The notes under the pieces were generated by a model. The model made no database searches. It saw nothing but the letters and a program-made list of their open reading frames with translations, and was not told the DNA's origin. Source: Capillimicrobium parvum (lineage in GTDB: Bacteria > Actinomycetota > Thermoleophilia > Solirubrobacterales > Solirubrobacteraceae). Taken from it: DNA of 64,000 nucleotides. A program made the position numbers and the translations under genes. Of this stretch, positions 16,439-25,301 are shown one piece after another (position 1 is the stretch's first letter; each line of letters begins with the position of its first letter). The stretch spans positions 496,001 through 560,000 of the forward strand of contig NZ_CP087164.1 in NCBI RefSeq assembly GCF_021172045.1. The letters run 5' to 3'.

Positions 16439-17383
16439 TCAGCGCCCGTGGATGTAGTCGTCGACGATCCGGTACATCGTCCGCGCGTGGCCGCCGTGGT
16501 CGAGCAGGCCGGTGTCCCAGCGGTTCGCCGGCTGGCTGAGCCAGTTGTAGACGTAGATCCGCTTGATGCGCTTCGAGATCGGGACGATCTTGCGGAACAG
16601 GTAGCGCATCGCCTTCGTCGCGCGCGCGTCGCTCGGGTGGAAGTTCTGGCGCCCGTCGGCGGTCTGGAACGAGACGATGCCGCCGGTCTCGGTCAGCCAG
16701 ACGGACCCCTTCGTCGCATCGAGCACCGTGCGGACGCCGTCGGTCTGGAAGTGGTTGACGTCGCCCCAGTTGTGCAGGCCCCACAGCCGCGGCCGCAGCC
16801 GCTGCGACTCGGCGACCGAGGCGAACGTGCCGATCCAGCGCGAGAGGATCGAGTTGTCGAGCACGTCGGCGGCGACGATCGTGCAGCGGCGGCACTGCTG
16901 CTTGACGATCTTGAAGTACTGCACGGCCTGGACCGGGTCGCGGTACGTCGGCTGGGTCGGCGCGTTGGCCTCGTTCCACGGCGACAGGTACCGGATCGTC
17001 GGGTACTTCGCGCGGAACGCCTTGATCGCGCGCGCGTAGTCGGGCTCGGACGGCTTCGTGCACGGCTCGTGCGGGCAGTTGTCGCCGGCCGAGTGCTCGA
17101 ACGCGACGAGCACCTGCTTGTTCGACGCCTGCGCCGCCGCGAGCCACTGGTCGAACGCGACCGAGGACAGCGAGTCCGGCTGCAGTGCGATGTCCCACGG
17201 GAGGATGTAGCGCACGTACTTGATCCCCAGCGGCGGGAACAGCGGGTTGGAGAACATCGAGAGGTTCTGGTCCGAGATCCCGACACCGGGACGGGCCTGG
17301 GCGCTGGGCACGAGCGAGAGGCCGACGACGACCGCGGCGAGCAGCAGCGCGGCCATGCGGCACGAGAGGCGGGACGGGCGCAT
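16439..17383 (-). CDS. Secreted glycoside hydrolase-like protein (clan GH-A fold)
   Basis: A 314-residue exported protein. Residues 1-30 are a signal peptide (Arg-rich start, hydrophobic LLLAAVVVGLSLVPS, cleavage after AQA). The rest resembles TIM-barrel glycosidases of clan GH-A (GH5/GH39-like): YLSPWNEANAP near 140 supplies the Asn-Glu acid/base pair, and VWLTETGG near 220 the likely nucleophile Glu. A barrel-end NWLSQPANRWDTGLLD follows. The substrate is unknown. The other member of this type in the window starts at 39805. TAGGTT lies 9 nt before the ATG; the qor-like gene diverges from the same 39-nt gap. Confidence 0.8.
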   Translation of the reverse strand: MRPSRLSCRMAALLLAAVVVGLSLVPSAQARPGVGISDQNLSMFSNPLFPPLGIKYVRYILPWDIALQPDSLSSVAFDQWLAAAQASNKQVLVAFEHSAGDNCPHEPCTKPSEPDYARAIKAFRAKYPTIRYLSPWNEANAPTQPTYRDPVQAVQYFKIVKQQCRRCTIVAADVLDNSILSRWIGTFASVAESQRLRPRLWGLHNWGDVNHFQTDGVRTVLDATKGSVWLTETGGIVSFQTADGRQNFHPSDARATKAMRYLFRKIVPISKRIKRIYVYNWLSQPANRWDTGLLDHGGHARTMYRIVDDYIHGR

Positions 17384-17392
17384 CGCTCCAGA

Positions 17393-17398
17393 AACCTA
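17393..17398 (-). promoter_or_regulatory. -10 hexamer TAGGTT for the glycosidase-like gene
   Basis: TAGGTT ends 9 nt before the ATG at 17383; it is back-to-back with the plus-strand hexamer at 17411. Confidence 0.45.
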
Positions 17399-17410
17399 GC
17401 GAGGGCCCGG

Positions 17411-17416
17411 TAGTTT
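17411..17416 (+). promoter_or_regulatory. -10 hexamer TAGTTT for the quinone oxidoreductase gene
   Basis: TAGTTT ends 6 nt before the ATG at 17423, too close for a Shine-Dalgarno, so the message is probably leaderless. Confidence 0.5.
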
Positions 17417-17422
17417 CGGTGC

Positions 17423-18376
17423 ATGCGCGCGATCCAGATCCAGGAGTTCGGCGGCCCGGAGGTCCTCGAGCTGGTGGAGCTGGCCACGCCGGAGCCCGCC
17501 GCCCACGAGGTGCGCATCCGCGTGAGCCTCGCCGGGATGAACTTCGCCGACACCCACCAGCGCGAGAACGTCTACCTCGCCAGGCAGGAGCTGCCGCTCG
17601 TTCCGGGCGGCGAGGTCGCGGGCGTGCGCGAGGACACGGGCGAGCGCGTCGTCGCGCTGACCGGCACCGGGGGCTACGCCGAGTACGCCACGGCGCCCGG
17701 CTCGCTGACCTTCCCGATCCCCGGCGACGTGGAGGACGGGACCGCGCTGGCCCTGCTCATCCAGGGCCTGACCGCCTGGCACCTGTACCGCACCGCGGGC
17801 CGCGTGGCCGGGGGCGAGAGCGTCGTCGTGCACTCCGCCGCGGGCGGCGTGGGCTCGCTGGCGGTGCAGCTCGGCAAGGCGATGGGCGCCGGCCGCGTCA
17901 TCGCGACCGCCTCCTCGCAGGACAAGCGCGCGCTGGCGCTCGAGCTGGGCGCCGACGTCGCGGTCGACGGCGCGCCCGACGGCCTCGCCGAGCGCCTGGT
18001 CGAGGCGAACCTGGGCGAGCCGGTCGACGTCGTCTTCGACATGGCCGGCGGCCGCGTCTTCGACGAGTCGCTGGCCGCGCTGGCCCCGTTCGGGCGGATC
18101 GTCGCCTACGGGATCGCCTCCCGCGAGGTCAACGAGATCCGCACCAGTCGGCTCATGCGCACCAGCCGAACCGTCGCCGGGTTCTGGTTCACGCACCTGC
18201 TGGAACGCCCGGCCCTGCTCGACGAGGCGCTGGCCGACCTGTTCGCCAGGGTCGCCGCGGGCGAGCTGCGGGTAGTCGTCGGCGGCGTCTACGGGTTGAG
18301 CGAGGTGGCGCGCGCGCAGGTCGACCTGCAGGAGCGCCGCACGACCGGCAAGCTGCTGCTGGACCCGATGCGGTAG
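17423..18376 (+). CDS. NADPH:quinone oxidoreductase / zinc-independent alcohol dehydrogenase family
   Basis: A 317-residue medium-chain dehydrogenase/reductase of the QOR type. The N-terminal GroES-like domain (AIQIQEFGGPEVLELVEL, GMNFADTHQRENVY) lacks the zinc-binding Cys/His set. The Rossmann domain shows VVVHSAAGGVGSLAVQLGKA (~132-151), an AAGGVG variant of the NADPH motif, and VDVVFDMAGG. Members reduce quinones or enones with NADPH. Single gene, followed 22 nt later by the DEAD-box helicase, which has its own -10. Substrate unknown. Confidence 0.88.
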   Translation: MRAIQIQEFGGPEVLELVELATPEPAAHEVRIRVSLAGMNFADTHQRENVYLARQELPLVPGGEVAGVREDTGERVVALTGTGGYAEYATAPGSLTFPIPGDVEDGTALALLIQGLTAWHLYRTAGRVAGGESVVVHSAAGGVGSLAVQLGKAMGAGRVIATASSQDKRALALELGADVAVDGAPDGLAERLVEANLGEPVDVVFDMAGGRVFDESLAALAPFGRIVAYGIASREVNEIRTSRLMRTSRTVAGFWFTHLLERPALLDEALADLFARVAAGELRVVVGGVYGLSEVARAQVDLQERRTTGKLLLDPMR

Positions 18377-18384
18377 ACACCCAC

Positions 18385-18390
18385 TAGCCT
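18385..18390 (+). promoter_or_regulatory. -10 hexamer TAGCCT for the helicase gene
   Basis: TAGCCT ends 8 nt before the GTG at 18399; GGAG in the gap could act as a weak Shine-Dalgarno only if transcription starts further upstream. Confidence 0.4.
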
Positions 18391-18398
18391 GGAGTGAC

Positions 18399-19820
18399 GT
18401 GACGACATTCGCCGATCTCGGGCTCTCCGAGACCACTCTCCAGGCACTGCGCGATGTCGGCTACGAGAAGCCGTCCCCGATCCAGGAGCAGGCGATCCCG
18501 CCGCTGCTCGAGGGGCGCGACGTCATCGGCCAGGCCCAGACCGGGACCGGCAAGACCGCCGCGTTCGGCCTGCCGATGGTCGAGCAGGTCGACCCCTCCG
18601 TTCCGGAGATCCAGGCGCTCGTGCTGACCCCGACCCGCGAGCTGTGCATCCAGGTCACCCAGGCCCTGCGCTCCTACGGCACCACGAAGGGCATCGACGT
18701 GGTCGCGGTCTTCGGCGGCGCGCCGATCCGCACGCAGCAGGCGCAGCTGCGCCAGGGCGGCCACATCGTGGTCGGCACCGTGGGCCGCGTGCTCGACCTC
18801 ATCTCGCGCAACTCGCTGGTCCTGCACGACACCCGCTACGTGGTGCTCGACGAGGCCGACGAGATGCTCGACCTCGGGTTCCTCGAGGACGTCGAGAAGA
18901 TCCTGCGCCTCACCCCCAACGGCCGGCAGACCGCGCTGTTCAGCGCGACGATGCCGCCGCCGATCCGCAAGCTCGCCGACAGCTACCTCTACGACCCCGA
19001 GCTCATCAAGGTCGAGGCCGAGACGCTGACGATCGACACCGTCGAGCAGTTCCAGCTCGACGTCAAGCAGGCCGACAAGCCGTCCAAGCTCGTCGAGGTG
19101 CTCAAGGCCGAGCGCCCGGAGCAGGCGATCGTCTTCTGCCGCACGAAGATCCGCGTCGACCAGCTCAACCGCACGCTCAACGACAAGGGCCTCAACGTCA
19201 AGGCGCTGCACGGCGATATGACGCAGGGCTCTCGCGACGGGGTCATGCTCGCCTTCAAGGCGCAGCGCCTGCCGATCCTCATCGCCACCGACGTCGCCGC
19301 CCGCGGCCTCGACATCACGTCGGTGACCCACGTCATCAACTACGACATCCCGACCTCCCCCGACGTCTACGCGCACCGCATCGGACGCACCGGGCGCATG
19401 GGCCGGACGGGCCGCGCGATCACGTTCGTCGAGCCGCGCCAGAAGCACGACCTCGAGGCGATCGAGAAGCACATCGGCACGTCGATCGCCCCCTGGAGCG
19501 AGGGCGCGCACACGGCGCCCGCCGAGGTCCGCGAGCGGCCGCGGCGCCACACGAAGCCGCACGTCTCGCGCAACGGCGACGAGCGCTTCGTGACGCTGTT
19601 CTCGCGGGGCGGCACCGCCGACGGCCTGGAGGTCGCCGACCTCGTCAAGGCGGTCACCGAGAAGGCGCAGATCGACGGCGAGGCCGTCCGCGACGTGCGC
19701 CTGCTGCAGCGCTTCGGCCTGCTGTCGGTCCCCGCCGATCAGGCCCAGCGCGTGGTCCAGGCGGTCAACGGGACGACCGTCAAGGGCCACCAGCTCGAAC
19801 TGGAGCCCGCCCGGGCATAG
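18399..19820 (+). CDS. DEAD-box RNA helicase with DbpA-type RNA-binding tail
   Basis: A 473-residue ATP-dependent RNA helicase. In order: Q motif (SPIQEQAIPPLL, ~28), Walker A AQTGTGKTAAF (~46), PTRELCIQ, DEAD as LDEADEMLDLGF (~150), SATMPPP (motif III), FCRTKIRVDQLNR, DVAARGLDI and motif VI HRIGRTGRMGRTG (~325). The C-terminal ~75 residues (FVTLFSRGGTADGLEVADLV, then GLLSVPADQAQRVVQ) match the DbpA/DeaD RNA-binding domain, which suggests a role in ribosome assembly or mRNA decay. No long basic tail. Upstream is the quinone reductase; downstream an NlpC-type lipoprotein begins 10 nt after the stop. Confidence 0.95.
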   Translation: MTTFADLGLSETTLQALRDVGYEKPSPIQEQAIPPLLEGRDVIGQAQTGTGKTAAFGLPMVEQVDPSVPEIQALVLTPTRELCIQVTQALRSYGTTKGIDVVAVFGGAPIRTQQAQLRQGGHIVVGTVGRVLDLISRNSLVLHDTRYVVLDEADEMLDLGFLEDVEKILRLTPNGRQTALFSATMPPPIRKLADSYLYDPELIKVEAETLTIDTVEQFQLDVKQADKPSKLVEVLKAERPEQAIVFCRTKIRVDQLNRTLNDKGLNVKALHGDMTQGSRDGVMLAFKAQRLPILIATDVAARGLDITSVTHVINYDIPTSPDVYAHRIGRTGRMGRTGRAITFVEPRQKHDLEAIEKHIGTSIAPWSEGAHTAPAEVRERPRRHTKPHVSRNGDERFVTLFSRGGTADGLEVADLVKAVTEKAQIDGEAVRDVRLLQRFGLLSVPADQAQRVVQAVNGTTVKGHQLELEPARA

Positions 19821-19830
19821 CCGCGGCACG

Positions 19831-20622
19831 GTGCGCCGGCGGATCGCGCTCATCGCTCTGACCTGCATGGCGCTCTCCGGCTGCGCCTCGCAGTCCGGCG
19901 ATCCGGCGCCGCAGGCGAGCATGCAGGCCTGGAGCTTCCCGCGGGAGCTGTTCATCCCGCAGGTCGACGTCGACGTACCGGCGCCGCCGCCCGACCGCGC
20001 GGCGCAGCGGCGCGTCGCGGCCAAGCGGCTGGCGAAGGCCGAGCGGCGGGCCGCCGCCCGGCAGAGGACGAGCGCGATCTCTCCCGGCGCGCCGAGCGAC
20101 GCGGAGATCCGCGCCCAGCTCGAGCAGCTGTACGGCGCGGACGCGGCGGGCGCGGGCGGCGCGGGCGGCGCGCCCGCGGCTCCGGGCGCCGCCGTCGAGC
20201 TCGAACGCGTCGTCGCGCTGGACCGCGGCGAGGCGGTGGCCCCGCCCGACGCGCCCGACGCCGTGCAGCGGATCGTCGCCGCGGCCAACCAGGTCGCCCG
20301 GCTGCCGTACGTCTACGGGGGCGGGCACGGCGGCGCCGAGGGCATGTTCGTCGACAGCGCCTACGACTGCTCGGGCTCGGTCTCCTTCGCGCTGGCCAAC
20401 GCGGGCCTCATGGACCGGCCGATGACCTCCGGCGAGATGACGCGCTGGGGCTCGCCCGGCCAGGGGCGGTGGGTGACGATCTACGCCAACGACGGCCACG
20501 CGTTCATGGTGGTCGGGGGCGCGCGCTTCGACACGGTCGGCCTGCGGCAGACGGGCTCGCGCTGGCAGCAGCCGTTCCGGTCCATCCGCGGCTTCGTCGC
20601 GCGCCACCCGCCCGGCCTCTGA
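19831..20622 (+). CDS. Lipoprotein with C-terminal NlpC/P60 peptidase domain
   Basis: A 263-residue exported protein. The N-terminus has a lipobox (MALSGCASQ, Cys19 lipidated), so it is probably membrane anchored outside the cell. Residues ~35-145 are a charged, Ala/Pro-rich linker with coiled-coil character ([18 protein letters not shown]). The C-terminal ~115 residues are NlpC/P60-like: [11 protein letters not shown], then [13 protein letters not shown] with the nucleophile Cys, and GHAFMVVGG with the catalytic His. Such enzymes cut peptidoglycan peptides. GTG start 10 nt after the helicase stop. Confidence 0.85.
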   Translation: MRRRIALIALTCMALSGCASQSGDPAPQASMQAWSFPRELFIPQVDVDVPAPPPDRAAQRRVAAKRLAKAERRAAARQRTSAISPGAPSDAEIRAQLEQLYGADAAGAGGAGGAPAAPGAAVELERVVALDRGEAVAPPDAPDAVQRIVAAANQVARLPYVYGGGHGGAEGMFVDSAYDCSGSVSFALANAGLMDRPMTSGEMTRWGSPGQGRWVTIYANDGHAFMVVGGARFDTVGLRQTGSRWQQPFRSIRGFVARHPPGL

Positions 20623-20656
20623 GGCCCGGCGCGGCCGACGTGCGACCCTGTGGGGC

Positions 20657-21115
20657 ATGTCGACCGCAACGATGCACACCAACCACGGCCCCATCGAGAT
20701 CGAGCTCTTCGAGGAGGACGCCCCGAAGACCGTCGGGAACTTCAAGAAGCTCGCCGACCAGGGCTTCTACGACGGGCTCACGTTCCACCGCGTGATCAAG
20801 GACTTCATGATCCAGGGCGGTTGTCCGCAGGGCACCGGGACCGGCGGCCCCGGCTACACGTTCGAGGACGAATTCAACGACCACAAGATCGTGCGCGGCG
20901 CACTGGCGATGGCCAACGCCGGACCGAACACGAACGGCTCCCAGTTCTTCATCGTGACCACGGGCGAGGCGCCGTGGCTCGACGGCAAGCACACGGTCTT
21001 CGGGCAGGTGACCGGCGGGATGGACGCCGTCGACAAGATCGAGGGCACGCCGACGGGCCCGGGCGACCGCCCGAAGGATGCGGCGACGATCGAGCGGATC
21101 GAGTTCACCGGCTGA
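20657..21115 (+). CDS. Cyclophilin-type peptidyl-prolyl isomerase
   Basis: A 152-residue single-domain cytoplasmic cyclophilin that isomerises Xaa-Pro bonds during folding. [33 protein letters not shown] (catalytic Arg in FHRVI), [30 protein letters not shown] and [11 protein letters not shown] are the core blocks in normal order. It has no signal peptide or membrane helix, unlike the secreted actinobacterial PpiB forms. Monocistronic or first of two with the CoA-transferase that follows after 14 nt. Confidence 0.95.
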   Translation: MSTATMHTNHGPIEIELFEEDAPKTVGNFKKLADQGFYDGLTFHRVIKDFMIQGGCPQGTGTGGPGYTFEDEFNDHKIVRGALAMANAGPNTNGSQFFIVTTGEAPWLDGKHTVFGQVTGGMDAVDKIEGTPTGPGDRPKDAATIERIEFTG

Positions 21116-21129
21116 ACCCGCATCCGGGC

Positions 21130-22464
21130 ATGCTCGCCGAGGCCTGGGCCGCGCTCGGAGGCGATCCGGCCTCGCTCGTCGCGCCGGCCGTCACGGGCGG
21201 GCCGGGCCCCTTCGGCGGGCCGCTCGCGGTCGACGAGCTCGCGGCCGCCTCGGCCGGCGCGGCGCTGGCCGCCGCGGCCGAGCTCGCGGCGCAGCGCGGC
21301 GCGCCGATGCGGCGCATCGAGCTGGACGCGAGCGGGCTCGCCGCGGCGTTCATGAGCGAGCGCCACCTGCGCCTGGACGGCGCGCCGCCGCCGCCGCCGT
21401 TCGCGCCGCTGTCGCGCTTCGCGCGCACCGCCGACGGCTGGATCCGGCTGCATGCGAACTACCCGCATCATCGTGCGGCGCTGCTGACCGTCATCGAGAC
21501 GGTGGAGGACGCGGCCCGGTGGCGCGGCGAGGAGCTCGAGACGGCGATCGTCGCGGCCGGCGGGTGCGCCGCCGCGATGCGCACGCCGGCGCAATGGGCG
21601 GCGCACCCGCAGGGCGCCGCGGTCGCGCGCCTGGCGCTGCTCGACATGGAGCGGGGCCCGGGCGGCGCGCCGCCCCTGCCCGCGCTGCCGGGCGCAGCGC
21701 CGCCCGCCGCCGGCGTCCGCGTCCTCGACCTCACCCGCGTCATCGCCGGGCCGGTCGGCACGCGGACGCTCGGAGTCCTCGGTGCCGACGTGCTGCGGAT
21801 CGACCCGCCGCAGCTGCCCGAGCTCGAGCAGGGGTGGCACGACGCGGGCCTGGGCAAGCGCAGTGCCCTGCTGGACCTGCGCGACGCCGCGGGCCGCGAC
21901 CGGCTCGAGGCGCTGCTCGCGCAGGCCGACGTGCTCGTCACCGGCTACCGGCCCGGCGCGCTGGCCGCGTTCGGCCTGGATGCCGAAGCGGTCGCCGCGC
22001 GCCACCCGCACCTTGCGACGGTCACGCTCTCGGCCTGGGGGCACGTCGGTCCGTGGGCCGGCCGGCGCGGGTTCGACAGCCTGGTGCAGTCGGCCTGCGG
22101 CATCGCCGCGCGCACCGCGGCGCCCGACGGCACGCCGGGCGTGCTGCCCGCCCAGGCGCTCGACCACGCGACCGGCTACCTCGTCGCCGCCGCCGCGTTG
22201 CGCGCGCTGACCACCCGCACGCGCGACGGCCGCACCCTCCACGCGCGCCTCGCGCTGGCGCGCACCGCGCACTGGCTCATGGCCCAGCCGCCGGTCGACC
22301 GCGAGCCGGCGCCGCTGGATGCGCAGCCGTTCCTGCAGCGCCTGGGGTCGCTCATGGCGGTCGCGCCGCCGGGCGCCCCGGCCGGCCGTCCGCTGCGCTG
22401 GGCCGGCCCGCCGCCTCCCTACGGCCGCGACGAGCCCGCCTTCGCCCCGCGCCGTCTGGAGTAG
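21130..22464 (+). CDS. CoA-transferase family III (CaiB/BaiF-like) protein
   Basis: A 444-residue protein. The C-terminal half has the family III hallmark: RVLDLTRVIAGPVGTRTLGV (~197-216), GADVLRIDPP, GKRSALLDLRDAAGRDRLEA, and VTLSAWGHVGPWAGRRGFDS. The first ~190 residues look like a degenerate second copy of the N-terminal half, as in some actinobacterial members. Family III enzymes move CoA between carboxylic acids via an aspartyl-CoA intermediate. The ATG at 21130 is the first in frame after the cyclophilin stop. The downstream aldehyde dehydrogenase has its own promoter and operator-like palindrome. Confidence 0.83.
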   Translation: MLAEAWAALGGDPASLVAPAVTGGPGPFGGPLAVDELAAASAGAALAAAAELAAQRGAPMRRIELDASGLAAAFMSERHLRLDGAPPPPPFAPLSRFARTADGWIRLHANYPHHRAALLTVIETVEDAARWRGEELETAIVAAGGCAAAMRTPAQWAAHPQGAAVARLALLDMERGPGGAPPLPALPGAAPPAAGVRVLDLTRVIAGPVGTRTLGVLGADVLRIDPPQLPELEQGWHDAGLGKRSALLDLRDAAGRDRLEALLAQADVLVTGYRPGALAAFGLDAEAVAARHPHLATVTLSAWGHVGPWAGRRGFDSLVQSACGIAARTAAPDGTPGVLPAQALDHATGYLVAAAALRALTTRTRDGRTLHARLALARTAHWLMAQPPVDREPAPLDAQPFLQRLGSLMAVAPPGAPAGRPLRWAGPPPPYGRDEPAFAPRRLE

Positions 22465-22468
22465 ATTC

Positions 22469-22484
22469 TTGGCCAGGCGGCCAA
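22469..22484. promoter_or_regulatory. Palindrome at the aldehyde dehydrogenase promoter
   Basis: TTGGCC-aggc-GGCCAA, a perfect 6+6 dyad, lies just after a TAGATT hexamer (22462-22467) and 24 nt before the aldehyde dehydrogenase ATG. Position over the likely transcription start suits a repressor site; a weak terminator for the upstream gene is an alternative. Confidence 0.4.
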
Positions 22485-22507
22485 CCCGCACACCCGAGGG
22501 AGAGACC

Positions 22508-24052
22508 ATGGCCAGCACCGAGACGCAGCCCAGCGGGCCGGGGGACGCCATCCCCGCGGCCGCGGAGATCGCCGTCGAGAACCCGGCGACCGGCGAGGTC
22601 GTCGGCCGCGTCCCCGAGCTCGACGCCGGCCAGGTCGCCGAGATGGCCGCCCGCGGCCGCGCCGCGCAGACCGGCTGGCAGGCGCTCGGCTTCGAGGGCC
22701 GCGGCCGCGTGATGCTGCGCGCGCAGAAGTGGCTCATGGACAACGCCGAGCGCGTCATCCGGACGATCGTCTTGGAGACCGGCAAGAGCTGGGAGGACGC
22801 GCAGAACGCCGAGCTCGCCTACGGCGCCAACGCGTTCGGCTTCTGGGCGAAGAACGCCGGGTCCTACCTCGGCGACGAGCGCGTCCGCAGCTCGTCCCTG
22901 TTCGTCAAGGGCAAGAAGCTGCTCGTCCGCTACGAGCCGCTCGGGCTGATCGGCGTGATCGGGCCCTGGAACTACCCGCTGACGAACTCGTTCGGCGACT
23001 GCATCCCGGCGCTCATGGCCGGCAACGCGGTGATCCTCAAGCCGAGCGAGGTCACCCCGCTCACCTCGCTCATGCTCGCCGACGGCCTGCGCGAGTGCGG
23101 GCTGCCCGAGCACGTCCTGCAGATCGCGACGGGCCGCGGCGACACGGGGCGCGCCGTGATCGGGCACGTCGACATGGTCATGTTCACCGGGTCGACGCGC
23201 ACCGGGCGCCTCGTCGCCAAGGAGGCCGCCGAGCGGCTCATCCCCGTGTCGCTGGAGCTCGGCGGCAAGGACCCGATGATCGTCCTCTCCGACGCCGACC
23301 TCGAGCGCGCCGCCAACGCCGCCGTCTGGTCGGCGTTCATGAACGGCGGGCAGACCTGCATCTCGACCGAGCGCGTCTACGTCGAGGCGCCGGTGTACGA
23401 CGAGTTCGTCGCCAAGGTGACCGAGAAGGCGGGCAGGCTGCGCCAGGGCGTGCCGACCGGCTTCGGCGCGGTCGACGTGGGCGCGGTGACGTTCCCGCCG
23501 CAGCTGGACATCATCTCCGCCCACGTCGACGACGCCGTCGCCAAGGGCGCGCGGGCCGTCGTCGGCGGTCACAAGGGCCCAGGCCCCGGCCGCTTCTTCG
23601 AGCCGACCGTGCTCGTCGACGTCGACCACACGATGGATGCGATGACGGAGGAGACCTTCGGGCCGACGCTGCCGATCATGCGGGTCGCCGACGCCGAGGA
23701 GGCGATCCGGCTGGCCAACGACTCGCCGTACGGCCTCGGCGCCTCGGTGTTCAGCAAGGACGTCACCCGCGGCGAGGCGGTCGCCCGGCGGCTGGACGCG
23801 GGCGCCGTCGACGTCAACGACACGATGCTCAACTACACCGCGCTCGAGCTGCCGATGGGCGGCTGGAAGGCGTCGGGGCTCGGCACGCGCCACGGCGCGG
23901 GCGGCATCCGCAAGTACTGCCGCCAGCAGGCGATCCTCGTCTCGCGCCTGCACCCCAAGCGCGACGTGCACCACTTCCCCTACAAGGAGAAGACGAGCCG
24001 CCTGGTGCTCAAGGGCTTCCGCCTGCTGTGGGGGCGCGGCAAGCGCGACTAG
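22508..24052 (+). CDS. NAD(P)-dependent aldehyde dehydrogenase (succinate-semialdehyde/class 3-like)
   Basis: A 514-residue aldehyde dehydrogenase. The catalytic set is complete: GNAVILKPSEVTPLTS (~175), the cofactor-binding MFTGSTRTGRLVAKEAAERL (~223), SLELGGKDPMIVL (general base Glu) and NGGQTCISTERVYVE with the nucleophile Cys (~283). EETFGPTLPIM holds the second conserved Glu. The long C-terminal tail (LHPKRDVHHFPYKEKTSRLV) and KLLVRYEPLGLIGVI resemble the fatty-aldehyde/succinate-semialdehyde group found with actinobacterial short-chain dehydrogenases. The Shine-Dalgarno GGGAG lies 6-7 nt before the ATG. Substrate not certain. Confidence 0.92.
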   Translation: MASTETQPSGPGDAIPAAAEIAVENPATGEVVGRVPELDAGQVAEMAARGRAAQTGWQALGFEGRGRVMLRAQKWLMDNAERVIRTIVLETGKSWEDAQNAELAYGANAFGFWAKNAGSYLGDERVRSSSLFVKGKKLLVRYEPLGLIGVIGPWNYPLTNSFGDCIPALMAGNAVILKPSEVTPLTSLMLADGLRECGLPEHVLQIATGRGDTGRAVIGHVDMVMFTGSTRTGRLVAKEAAERLIPVSLELGGKDPMIVLSDADLERAANAAVWSAFMNGGQTCISTERVYVEAPVYDEFVAKVTEKAGRLRQGVPTGFGAVDVGAVTFPPQLDIISAHVDDAVAKGARAVVGGHKGPGPGRFFEPTVLVDVDHTMDAMTEETFGPTLPIMRVADAEEAIRLANDSPYGLGASVFSKDVTRGEAVARRLDAGAVDVNDTMLNYTALELPMGGWKASGLGTRHGAGGIRKYCRQQAILVSRLHPKRDVHHFPYKEKTSRLVLKGFRLLWGRGKRD

Positions 24053-24068
24053 TCAGGTTGCGGTGCCG

Positions 24069-24085
24069 ACGCCGGCCGGCGGCGT
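24069..24085. terminator. Short GC hairpin between convergent genes
   Basis: ACGCCG-gccgg-CGGCGT forms a 6-bp stem with a 5-nt loop between the aldehyde dehydrogenase stop (24052) and the convergent receiver-protein stop (24135). It is followed by further GC-rich self-complementary sequence, but no T-run. Confidence 0.3.
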
Positions 24086-24134
24086 GCACGGTGGGCCGGC
24101 CGCGCCTGCCGGCGCGAGGCGGGCCCGTGGGAGC

Positions 24135-24503
24135 TCATGCCAGCTCGTCGACGAGCCGCAGCAGGTCCAGCGGCGAGAACGGCTTGGTCAGGAAGAGGTC
24201 GGCGCCCGCCGCGCGGGCGTCGGGCTCGTGCTCGGAGCCGGCCGTGAGCATGACGATGCGCGTGTCGCGCAGCTCGTCCATGGCGCGCAGGGCGCGGCAC
24301 GTCTCGATGCCGTCCATGCGCGGCATGTCGACGTCGAGGAACACGATCCGGGGACGATGGAGCGCCGCCGCGTCGATCGCCTCATGCCCGTCGGCGGCCT
24401 CGATCAGCGCGAACCCGGACACGTCCTCGAGCGTCGTCGTGATGAGCTTGCGGATGAACGTGTCGTCGTCGACGATGAGGACGGCGGGGCTCATGCCGCT
24501 CAC
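24135..24503 (-). CDS. Single-domain response regulator (CheY-like receiver)
   Basis: A 122-residue stand-alone receiver domain. VLIVDDDTFIRKL holds the acidic pair, VFLDVDMPRMDG the phospho-acceptor Asp (~57), MLTAGS the conserved Thr and LTKPFSPLDLL the Lys. No output domain is attached. The GTG at 24503 overlaps the stop of the HD-GYP gene (GTGA); an ATG at 24494 is an alternative three codons later. It is the last of three genes that begin with a hybrid kinase, so it is probably phosphorylated by that kinase. Confidence 0.88.
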   Translation of the reverse strand: MSGMSPAVLIVDDDTFIRKLITTTLEDVSGFALIEAADGHEAIDAAALHRPRIVFLDVDMPRMDGIETCRALRAMDELRDTRIVMLTAGSEHEPDARAAGADLFLTKPFSPLDLLRLVDELA

Positions 24504-25258
24504 GTCAGCACACCGGCCTCCCGGCGGATGTGCTCGATGGCGTCGTCGGGGACGGAGGCGAACGCCACGACGATCTCGGGATCGAACTGCGTCCCGGCGC
24601 TCTCGACGATCGTCGCCCGCGCGGCTCCCAGCGAGACCGCCGGCCGGTAGGGGCGGTCGGTCGTCAGCGCGTCGAGCGTGTCGGCCACGGCGAAGACGCG
24701 CGCCGCCAGCGGGATCTCCTCGCCGCGCAGCCCGTCCGGATAGCCGTCGCCGTCCCAGCGCTCGTGGTGGTGGCGCACGACCGCCTTGGCCTCCCCGAGG
24801 AACTCGATGCCGCGCAGGATCTGCGCGCCGATGTCCGGGTGACGGGCCATGAGCGTGCGCTCCTCGGGCGTCAGAGGCTCGGGCTTGTAGAGGATCGCGT
24901 CGGGCACCGCGACCTTGCCGATGTCGTGCAGCAGGAAGCCGAACTCGGTCTGCGGGTCGTCGGCGAGCGACGAGCCCATCGCCCGCGCGATCTCGAGGCC
25001 ATAGGCGGCGACGCGCTCGGCATGCTTGCCCGTGTACGCGTCGCGCGCCTCGACGGCGTTCGACAGCGCGCGGACCGTGGCCATGTAGGAGTCCTGCAGC
25101 CGGGAGCGCTGCTCGCGCTCGGACTTGAACGTCTCGCGCAGGTCGGCCGCGTAGCGCTCGAGCTGGCGCGACTGAGCCGCCGCCTCGGCGCGGACGTCCT
25201 CCAGCTCTGCCCGCAACGCCGCCACCTGCTCATCCCGGGACTGCTCACTCGAAGCCAT
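24500..25258 (-). CDS. HD-GYP domain protein (probable c-di-GMP phosphodiesterase)
   Basis: 252 residues. The first ~60 form a coiled coil (RDEQVAALRAELEDVRAEAA and on). The HD-GYP domain follows: GKHAERVAAY, GFLLHDIGKVAVPDAIL (metal-binding HD), MARHPDIGAQIL, RHHHERWDGDGYPDGLRGEE with the GYP motif, and AVADTLDALTTDRPYRPA. Enzymes of this type linearise cyclic di-GMP. It lies between the kinase gene (43-nt gap) and the receiver gene (4-nt overlap), so it is probably controlled by the kinase, with the receiver as partner. No GGDEF cyclase is in the window. Confidence 0.9.
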   Translation of the reverse strand: MASSEQSRDEQVAALRAELEDVRAEAAAQSRQLERYAADLRETFKSEREQRSRLQDSYMATVRALSNAVEARDAYTGKHAERVAAYGLEIARAMGSSLADDPQTEFGFLLHDIGKVAVPDAILYKPEPLTPEERTLMARHPDIGAQILRGIEFLGEAKAVVRHHHERWDGDGYPDGLRGEEIPLAARVFAVADTLDALTTDRPYRPAVSLGAARATIVESAGTQFDPEIVVAFASVPDDAIEHIRREAGVLT

Positions 25259-25301
25259 CGGCTGGGCGAAAACACTAGTGGGAGCACGGGGTCTCGTCGG
25301 C

